Assembly: GCF_025210165.1 (NCBI RefSeq)
Contig: NZ_JAOASI010000009.1
Location: forward strand, 1 to 64,000
Length of the DNA: 64,000 nucleotides
Direction of reading: 5' to 3'
Source: Tepidibacter sp.
GTDB taxonomy: Bacteria > Bacillota > Clostridia > Peptostreptococcales > Peptostreptococcaceae
Below the pieces are notes generated by a model. That model worked only from the letters and a program-made list of their open reading frames with translations, made no database searches and was not told the origin of the DNA. The position numbers and the translations under genes are program-made. Of the stretch, positions 57,457 through 64,000 are shown piece by piece; within the stretch, counting starts at the first letter, position 1; the number at the start of each line of letters is the position of its first letter.

Positions 57457-59017
57457 TATTTTTTCAACTCACTCTGTATTTTTTTTATCAATTCGTCACT
57501 TGTGTCAGGTGGTAACATATCTTTTATCACAGCATAAATTTTTTCAACAATCTTTCGCTCTCCTTTTCGCAACTTGCTTAACTCTGAAGTTATATATGCT
57601 TTCTTTTTTTGTTTTATACTACTCTTTATCTCCTTATCTTCTTTAGCCTTCTCTTTTATATTATCTACCGAATTAGTATGCTCTTTTTCATAAGCTTGCA
57701 TAACTCTCTCAAGTACATTATTAGATTTAGACTTTTCTTTAAATTTTCCAATTTTTTTTTCTGCATTTTGTGCATCACTTTTTATTTTCTTTAATTCTTC
57801 TTCAACTTACTTTTTTCATCTCTATTAACAAAAAGTTTACTTTCAAATTCTTCACTTTTTTCTTCATAAACTTTCATTTTTTTAAAAGAATTTTTTACTG
57901 TATTTGCATCATGATAAATATGATGTAGAGTATTTTTAAAAAAATACTCTAATTCTGCGTCAAACTCAACTCTTGTATCATTTTCATTAAAATAATCACG
58001 CCTTGCGTTAGGAACTAAATCTTTATGAACAGCATGAACTTCTCCTACATAATATCCATTACCTCTATTTTCCCTAAAAAATTTGTCTAATGTTGTTGCA
58101 TCACCTATTTGAATATTTTCTTTTCTTAACCTGATACTCTTCATTTCATTAGATCCACTCGGGATATTTTTTTTAAATCCACTTACACCAAACCAAAGCC
58201 AAGCTAGAAGTTCACCCTTACTATTATATAGTTCCTTAAATTCAATATCATATAGTTGATCATACATTTTATATGTTTTACTTTCATATAATTTATCTTT
58301 GTATCTTTTTTGAATATCATCACCATTTACTAAAATTTGATATTCATCAACTTTATATCCTTTAGAATCAATGTATTCTTTTATCTTATTTGAATATAAA
58401 AAATCTATATTATACGGCACTGGAGCATTACATGCTATATATTGACAAATTTTATTTTCGTCAAGTAACTCACTGTTTTCACTTTTTATATCAATCATTT
58501 CTACTGTAAAAAAATGTTCACTTTCATTACACTTTATAGTCTCATACTCTATAATTTCAGCTAATATTTCCTCTGCACTTTTACTCACATCAGGATTATC
58601 AATTAACTCTCGACACCTTTTAGCATTCCAAGTCATTACTGTTTTCTCATCTTCTCCTTTATAAGAGGTTATAAATTTTAATCTATCACAGTAGGCTAAA
58701 CCACCTAATCTTCCTATTCCTCTGAAACCTTTATTCTCTCCCTTTTTTTTATCTGAATCAGCTATATCTCCTAATTTTTTAGCTACATCACACGCTTTAA
58801 TTCCTGTAGCATTATCATATATTAATATATTTCTATTTCTATCATCTATTTGTATTAATATATATAGTTCTTCACTATCAAACAAATTTTCACTTCTAGC
58901 CTTATCTATTTGATCAGCTGCATTTTGAATATATTCTCTATAAATAATTTTAGAATCTTCATACATTCCAGTAGTAAGATTTTCAATAACATTTTTACCT
59001 ATTTTTATATTAGACAT
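57456..59017 (-). pseudogene. GHKL (Hsp90/MutL-like) ATPase, C-terminal part out of frame
   Basis: The main frame gives 408 residues with a GHKL ATP-binding fold: YREYIQNAADQID (N box, ~28-38), IYDNATGI (~66) and GFRGIGRLGGLAYCD (~96), a pattern shared with Hsp90-like proteins. After KSKLKKN it stops at 57791. The next frame continues without a start codon: EEELKKIKSDAQNAEKKIGK, then QAYEKEHTNSVDNI and a highly charged coiled coil ending LIKKIQSELKK at 57456. One inserted base near 57807 would fuse them into a ~515-residue protein. The TAATG overlap with the radical SAM gene supports the longer form as original. The charged tail probably mediates assembly. Function unknown. Confidence 0.72.
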
Positions 59018-59030
59018 TTTATACCCCCAC

Positions 59031-60731
59031 CTATTTAAACTGCTTATATATTGGTTTTGGAAACTTTATACTTAGCAATGACCTGAATATAGGGTTCTGT
59101 ATTATATATTCACCTTGTTTCAATCTCGTCATCATACTTTTGTAAACTGCTGGAACATATTTATAATCACCCTTAGCTAACTCAATAGCATTAGTTCTTC
59201 CATAAGCAGCTGTTGAACTATTTCCTGTAACTCTTTGATGTATTGCACTTCTAAACTGTTCTGCTCCAAATAAGATAACACCCAAAGATCTACCTCTTTC
59301 TGCTATATCTAATATCTGCCTTAATATAGGAGAATTTTTAGGAACTTCACTAGAAGCAAACTTATTTAATTCATCTATGAAAATAACAATTTTTGAAGGT
59401 AAGTCACTATTTTCAGGATCTTTTTCACCAAGTTGTAGATTGTATATTTCTCTTATAGCATTTCCAAAAACATATGCTTGCATGTCTGTATTAAGTTTTG
59501 CAATGTCTATCACAAAAACATCATTTTTTTTGATTTCTGAAATTTTTTCAGCAATCCTAATTTCTGCATTAGCAGATTTAACAGGAGAAAACAACTCATT
59601 CTCTCTAATTGATTTTTTTATCATTCTAGTGAATTTTCTCCAAGATTGAACAGTTATCTCTTTTCCATACTGATAATTATTACTTGATTCACACATTTTA
59701 TCAAGTTCTTCGATAAAGTCTGACCAACCTTCAATTCTACCAAAATTCCCATAACCATTAATTATATAGTTTAGAATGGAATCCATTGTCTGATTACTAT
59801 CATCTATATTTGCAAACATTAAATCCAAACTATCTTTGTCATATTCATATTCAAATTTATATTTAAAAGCTTTTTTAACAGCTATTTGTTTATCTAGCAA
59901 CGATTTTTCAGCATATGTATTTGAAACTCGCCTTCCGGAACATGGATATAGATAGGTGACATTTTTAAATGGTTCAGTTGATAACCCTAACATATTATAT
60001 AGTGATTTAACTTCTTTTTCATCTTGTTTATTTCTTTCTATACTATCATAATCATTGAAATTATTAGGTTCATCTATAGCTAATAAGTCTTTCCCTTTAA
60101 CATTAAATACAACAAAAGCAACATTCTCGTTTGTTTCATCTTCACTTTGTGCTAAACATTTATCTTGAATAGCTTTTAATAAAAACATAGCATACGAAGT
60201 TTTTGAAGCTAGTCCTGAAATACCTGATATATTTAAGTGAGCTCCCTCTGGACCAATTAAAAATTTAGAATCAATGTGTACAGGTAAGGTTATTTTATCA
60301 CTCTCACTAGCATTTTCATACATTTCTAAATAACCACATACTAAAGGATTTTTTATATTTTTAAGTCCTAATGCATAAGAAACTTCATCTTTTGTAGCCA
60401 TATAAACTTTAGAATTACTTTGTACAGGTATAAATATATTTTTATCATTACCAACGACTTTAGCTTTAACGTAGTTCATACCTATCCTCATTGTATTTTC
60501 TTCAGCTGACACATCACCAAAATCATTAGATATAAAACTGGATAAAAAGCTAGCTGAATCAGTAATATGAGATATTTCTTCTATTACTGCATACGTACTA
60601 CTTTTCTTAACATGATCAACCTTTACTACATCAAAAGGATTTAATATTAAATCTTTCTTTGTCCAAAATCCAAACTCATCTATCGTAGTAGGTACTTTTT
60701 CAGTTGCTATTACTTTTCCTATTAAACTCAT
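59031..60731 (-). CDS. HerA-family DNA-translocase ATPase
   Basis: A 566-residue FtsK/HerA-type ATPase. The N-terminal beta-barrel (HAS-barrel-like, ~1-150) starts SLIGKVIATEKVPTTIDEFG. The P-loop ISGISGLASKTSYAMFLLKA is at ~167-186 with GxxGxxxKTS. Walker B KIVIFIDELNKFA is at ~447, followed by the sensor DIAERGRSLGVILFGAEQFR and the arginine region ERGRS. Unlike its neighbours it is intact. HerA hexamers pump DNA and pair with the NurA nuclease. The nurA-like gene lies directly upstream, so the pair is complete in principle. It is followed by the GHKL ATPase with a 13-base gap. Confidence 0.85.
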   Translation of the reverse strand: MSLIGKVIATEKVPTTIDEFGFWTKKDLILNPFDVVKVDHVKKSSTYAVIEEISHITDSASFLSSFISNDFGDVSAEENTMRIGMNYVKAKVVGNDKNIFIPVQSNSKVYMATKDEVSYALGLKNIKNPLVCGYLEMYENASESDKITLPVHIDSKFLIGPEGAHLNISGISGLASKTSYAMFLLKAIQDKCLAQSEDETNENVAFVVFNVKGKDLLAIDEPNNFNDYDSIERNKQDEKEVKSLYNMLGLSTEPFKNVTYLYPCSGRRVSNTYAEKSLLDKQIAVKKAFKYKFEYEYDKDSLDLMFANIDDSNQTMDSILNYIINGYGNFGRIEGWSDFIEELDKMCESSNNYQYGKEITVQSWRKFTRMIKKSIRENELFSPVKSANAEIRIAEKISEIKKNDVFVIDIAKLNTDMQAYVFGNAIREIYNLQLGEKDPENSDLPSKIVIFIDELNKFASSEVPKNSPILRQILDIAERGRSLGVILFGAEQFRSAIHQRVTGNSSTAAYGRTNAIELAKGDYKYVPAVYKSMMTRLKQGEYIIQNPIFRSLLSIKFPKPIYKQFK

Positions 60732-60745
60732 TTTTTTCTCTCCCT

Positions 60746-61905
60746 CTAAAATAATTGCATGAATAAATTATTACTTATATAATTACTCTTTACGTAAGAC
60801 TCTGTTAGATATATAGGGTATAAGTGATTTGCCCATCTACTATCATGTCCATAACATACAGGATTTCTTTCATTGATTAAATGAGCAGATATATGGTTTA
60901 TCAAGTCAGTATCGACACCATTATCAATTTCGCCTTCTTTAATTACAATTTTTTCCACTTTTAATATACCATCAAATACATTCGTCGTATATTCTGCTTT
61001 CCTTATTCTAATATACCAAATAGTAAAGTAAATGTTTCCTGCGATTTTAGATTGATACATGTAAGCTGGTGTTCGTTCATATAGTTTTAATCCTGCTATA
61101 ATATCTGAATTTGACTTTCCACCTTTTACTAAACATTTTGTTGGATTAAAAGACTTCGATACACCTAGAACATATTTATAATGATTTTTTATATGTTTAT
61201 CTTTTAAATTCTTACCTTTTTTATTAGTTACAACTTTATATTCCAATGAACCATCCTTTATAAGCCAGTTATATTGATTAAGTTTATACTGAGAAGCTAA
61301 TTCTGCCACTGCATCTTTTTCAAGTTCAATCATATAGTCTTGAATAACCGCAATACCTTTCTTCTCAGGAGAATCATCTGATATAGGTTTTTTATAATAT
61401 AGTACCTTGTCAAAATTAAAGTCATATCCTAATATACTTTTTTTTCTTTATTTATTTTCTGTAGAAGATCATCGCAAAAATTCTGCATTCCCCACTCACT
61501 ACCACTGGCATTACGAGGAACTACAATCACCATTTTTCTTTCAATCTTTTCCTTAGTCATTGTTTTATCTACTCTTTTGCAACAACCAACTCCTATCTGA
61601 CCTGCTAGAATAGGCAAAACATTCTTTTCATAAGATATATCATCAACTTTGTATGTATGTCTTGATCCATCCAAAAAATATGTAAAAATAGATTTCTGTC
61701 CTTTTAATTTATCAGCTCTTTCTTTTAAGTTTATAGGTTTTTGAGGCTTAGTTGTTTCACCGAAATTTTTCCAAATAACTTCTCTCTCTTCTTCATATTC
61801 TATTGCAGAAGAGTTTATCACATCATGACAATATCTATGCGATTTATATCTTTTCCCCTGAGTTTCTTTAGAAACTATATCTATAACACTTTTTTTGTTT
61901 ATCAT
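60746..61905 (-). pseudogene. NurA-like nuclease split by a frameshift in an A8 run
   Basis: Two frames encode one ~385-residue protein. The first (61905 to 61429) contains FTYFLDGSRHTYKVDD, the first NurA Asp motif, and LPILAGQIGVGCCKRVD. The second (to 60746) contains YNWLIKDGSLEY, the second Asp motif, GVSKSF and RWANHLYPIYLTESYVKS, the typical NurA C-terminus. The break lies in a run of eight A (minus strand, about 61439-61446). A ninth A changes KEKKVY-stop into KEKKSILGYDFNFDKVLYYK, which runs on in frame to the second part. NurA is the 5'-3' nuclease partner of HerA. The gene heads the operon with GAGGT as ribosome binding site. Confidence 0.75.
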
Positions 61906-62235
61906 TTAGTTTAATACCTCACTTTGAATTACTTAGGTTTATTTATTCTTGTTATATAGCACCATAACAATATCACCTTTAAAATATATCTATATTCTAG
62001 TTCGATACTTTGATTGACTTATTTCTGAACCCTTTATTATAAAAATCTTTCTTTTTCGTGTATCTCTATAGTATCATTTATAATTCTACCAATTATTTAA
62101 AATTCCGATATTAATTTAGCTTTTTAGCAATCTTTTTATATATAATTATAACGTTAAAAAATATTAATTGTAAACCTATCTTTGTTAATACTTCCAAAGA
62201 ATTCACTCGAAATTCCGCTTGGTAAATTCAACACA

Positions 62236-62438
62236 AAAAAATAGGGATTATAAAAATGTTAGCTACTTTTGATTAATATTTTGCTATAAAACTTAGATTG
62301 TGACGTTTGAATATCCGTTAAGAAAGTTCGTTGTCCGACCAACGGGAGTTTAGAACTTTTAGGATATTCAATAAGTCACAATCTCTAGTTTTATCAAAAT
62401 ATTAATTAAGTAGCGGTATTTTTATAAGCCCTATTTTT
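62236..62438. repeat. Imperfect palindromic element, copy C
   Basis: A ~200-bp imperfect palindrome ends 18 bases after the stop of the MFS gene. The outer arms match (AAAAATAGGG.TTATAAAAAT). Then comes the family mismatch ATGTTAGCTAC against the complement of ATACCGCTAC, then ATTAATATTTTG, GATTGTGAC and GAATATCC on both arms. The centre (62317-62353, minus strand) has ACTCCCGTTGGTCGGACAAC and TTAACGGAT, matching copy B. The remaining intergenic stretch 61906-62235 shows no ORF and should hold the promoter of the nurA operon. Confidence 0.75.
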
Positions 62439-62455
62439 CGCTTAACCACCCAATC

Positions 62456-63778
62456 CTACTTAGAATATATATTCCTACAATTAGTCTCCTTAACTAAAAA
62501 CACAAATCCATACCCCACAAGAACACTCAAAAAGCAATACATAAACGCCTTATTATAAAGCTCAACACTACCTAAAGTAGCTGAATACTTATCAAATACT
62601 CCTCCAAGTACAGATGGCATAATAGCAGCTCCAAAAAATCCTCCTATATTAACAACAGAAGTTGATATACCAGCTATCTCAGGTGGATTTATCTCCTTTG
62701 AACATGCCCATCCAAGTACAAACGTAGAACAAGTAAATCCTAGAGTAAATAATACAAGCTTTAAAATATTAGTATCAAGTCTTCCTCCAAAAGCTATAGC
62801 ACCCCAACAAGCTAAATAAACACTTCCAAATATCATCATAGGAGTCTTTCTCTTTCTCATCTTATCAGAAATACCTCCAATAAATATACTTCCAATAGCT
62901 AGTCCCAAAACAGGAAGTATCATATAATTAGAAGCTTGTATCTTAGACACATTATATACATCAGTTATATATCCATTTCCCCAGGCTCCAGTCAACGAAA
63001 CAAATGCTCCAAAGAATCCTGCAAATATAAAAAATCCTGGCCACGTTCTAGGATTAGTCATAACCTGTATAACTGCTTGTCCCATATTAACCTTACTTCT
63101 ATTAACATTCTTTATACTGATACCTTCAATCTCACTAATAGATGGATACCCCTTATCTCTTGGATCATTTCTAACTATCATATAGCAAAGTGCACTTACT
63201 ATTACAGAAAATACACCCATAACAACAAAAGAATTTCTCCAAGTTATAGCTGCAACAAGTAGTGCAAGAGGAGTTTGAGCTATTATTCCTCCTAAATTTC
63301 CTACAAAAGAAGTAATACCAGACATTATTCCAAATTCACTTTCCTTAAACCAAACAGATTGTATCTTAAGTATAGGTATGAATACAACAGATACACCAAT
63401 ACCTACAAGTAATCTTCCTACAAATGCCCAAAATATACTAGGCGCCATACCAAATATTATAGATCCTATTCCAGATAATAACACACCTATTGAAACAGTC
63501 TTTCTAGCACCTAATGAATCCGCTAACATACCAGCAGGAATCTGCATTATCATATAAGCATAAAAATACATAGCTCCTAAATTTGCAAATGTAGTTTTCG
63601 AAATATTAAATTCATTTATTAAATCATCTTTAACAACCCCAGCTGCCAATCTATGAAAAAATACTATAATATATGCAAATGCTAGTATCCCCCATACAAT
63701 CCACCTGTATTTCATCATTTTTTCTACCCTGTTTTTGTCCAAAACCTCACAAGCTTTTGCCTCATTAAATTCTGCCAT
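62456..63778 (-). CDS. MFS transporter (organic anion/hexuronate-type)
   Basis: A 440-residue, twelve-helix major facilitator. The first helix region WIVWGILAFAYIIVFFHRLA and the motif MQIPAGMLADSLGARKTVSI (motif A) are typical of the anion:cation and oxalate/formate-like MFS groups. FVGRLLVGIGVSVVFIPILK and GFTCSTFVLGWACSKEINPP are further helices. The start is the ATG at 63778 behind GGGGGAGGG; the frame continues upstream but without a comparable site. A substrate cannot be given. It is downstream of a probable 2-oxoacid oxidoreductase gene, which might hint at an organic acid. Confidence 0.82.
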   Translation of the reverse strand: MAEFNEAKACEVLDKNRVEKMMKYRWIVWGILAFAYIIVFFHRLAAGVVKDDLINEFNISKTTFANLGAMYFYAYMIMQIPAGMLADSLGARKTVSIGVLLSGIGSIIFGMAPSIFWAFVGRLLVGIGVSVVFIPILKIQSVWFKESEFGIMSGITSFVGNLGGIIAQTPLALLVAAITWRNSFVVMGVFSVIVSALCYMIVRNDPRDKGYPSISEIEGISIKNVNRSKVNMGQAVIQVMTNPRTWPGFFIFAGFFGAFVSLTGAWGNGYITDVYNVSKIQASNYMILPVLGLAIGSIFIGGISDKMRKRKTPMMIFGSVYLACWGAIAFGGRLDTNILKLVLFTLGFTCSTFVLGWACSKEINPPEIAGISTSVVNIGGFFGAAIMPSVLGGVFDKYSATLGSVELYNKAFMYCFLSVLVGYGFVFLVKETNCRNIYSK

Positions 63779-63815
63779 ATAACCCTCCCCCTCTGTTAAA
63801 ATATTCGTATAGAAA

Positions 63816-63850
63816 TAAATTGTGTGACCTTTATAAAGCCACACAATTTA
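63816..63850. terminator. Hairpin between the oxidoreductase and MFS genes
   Basis: TAAATTGTGTG pairs with CACACAATTTA around a ten-base centre that itself pairs partly. It follows the upstream stop within ten bases, but has only a weak T tract. It is either a terminator or an attenuating hairpin in the MFS leader. Confidence 0.5.
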
Positions 63851-63859
63851 TACTTAATT

Positions 63860-64000
63860 CTATAATACTTTTTCCTTTAATCCACTGTCAAGACCTTTCT
63901 TTATAGCTTTAGTATTTAACTCTATGAATCTTTCTTTAACATTATCTTTTAATGCCTTATCCCAATCTATCTCTTCAATTCCTAATGACTTAATAAGTCC
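63860..64000 (-). CDS. Partial gene, C-terminus of a probable 2-oxoacid:ferredoxin oxidoreductase subunit
   Basis: The last 46 residues of a protein that enters from the right edge. They read GLIKSLGIEEIDWDKALKDN then VKERFIELNTKAIKKGLD. The pattern V-K-x-[KR]-F-x-E-x-N-x-x-A-x-x-x-G near a C-terminus is characteristic of the beta subunit of indolepyruvate:ferredoxin oxidoreductase (IorB), which oxidises aryl pyruvates to aryl-acetyl-CoA. With an hpd operon 15 kb away, aromatic amino-acid fermentation would make sense. Only a fragment is visible, so this is a moderate call. Confidence 0.5.
   Translation of the reverse strand, partial: GLIKSLGIEEIDWDKALKDNVKERFIELNTKAIKKGLDSGLKEKVL

Noticed and set aside
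57456..57701. A separate 81-residue coiled-coil gene
   Set aside because: Its frame is open well upstream of the ATG and continues naturally from the GHKL protein. No start signal was found.
55610..61905. Programmed frameshifting as the explanation for the breaks
   Set aside because: Three different genes would need it, there is no shared slippery heptamer with a downstream hairpin, and two of the sites are simple A-run or single-base losses.

Overview
The window comes from a low-GC, Gram-positive anaerobe. The evidence is strongly AT-rich codon use, GGAGG-type ribosome binding sites, the Firmicutes block whiA–yvcK–rapZ–murB, two glycyl radical enzyme operons and a complete 4-hydroxyphenylacetate decarboxylase operon (p-cresol formation, as in Clostridioides difficile). 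A member of the Peptostreptococcaceae or a close clostridial relative is the best guess. The species cannot be fixed from sequence alone. Almost every gene lies on the minus strand. No rRNA, tRNA or CRISPR array was seen.

Layout. 1–4 kb is accessory: the start of an unidentified gene, a decayed IS3-type transposase, and a tight three-gene operon (radical SAM, EEP-family phosphoesterase, membrane-anchored HAD protein) that I cannot match to a known system. 4–9.5 kb holds an rRNA m5U methyltransferase, a membrane protein, an amino-acid NSS transporter with its 31-residue MetS-type subunit, and a TetR regulator. 9.5–28.8 kb is core metabolism and cell-envelope control: pyk-pfkA, dnaE, two YibE/F proteins, whiA-HPr, NUDIX, yvcK, rapZ, PHP, murB, two formate/nitrite-type transporters, a flavin disulfide reductase and small conserved genes. 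28.8–38.6 kb is a type I secretion cassette: a 2055-residue RTX protein with its HlyD and HlyB partners. 38.9–42.6 kb holds a DUF4153/4173-like membrane protein and a RecQ helicase.

42.8–48.2 kb is the hpd operon, ordered hpdB-hpdC-MFS-hpdA, with the transporter inserted before the activase. It is followed by a second glycyl radical block (48.4–52.6 kb): an enzyme of unknown substrate, a short activase and an XRE-cupin regulator. This block is bracketed by a 19-bp direct repeat and looks transferred. 52.7–55.4 kb has a TruA-like protein lacking the catalytic aspartate, a solo tnpB element and a decayed Rpn transposase. 55.6–61.9 kb is a NurA–HerA–GHKL ATPase–cobalamin-type radical SAM operon, a candidate defence or DNA-processing system. 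Three of its four genes carry single-base frameshifts, while none were noticed in the core genes. The window ends with an MFS transporter and the 3' end of a probable 2-oxoacid oxidoreductase subunit.

A family of long imperfect palindromes (at least three copies: 5.6, 17.3 and 62.3 kb) sits at gene ends and shares conserved arms and a conserved centre. It is not explained by any annotated gene.
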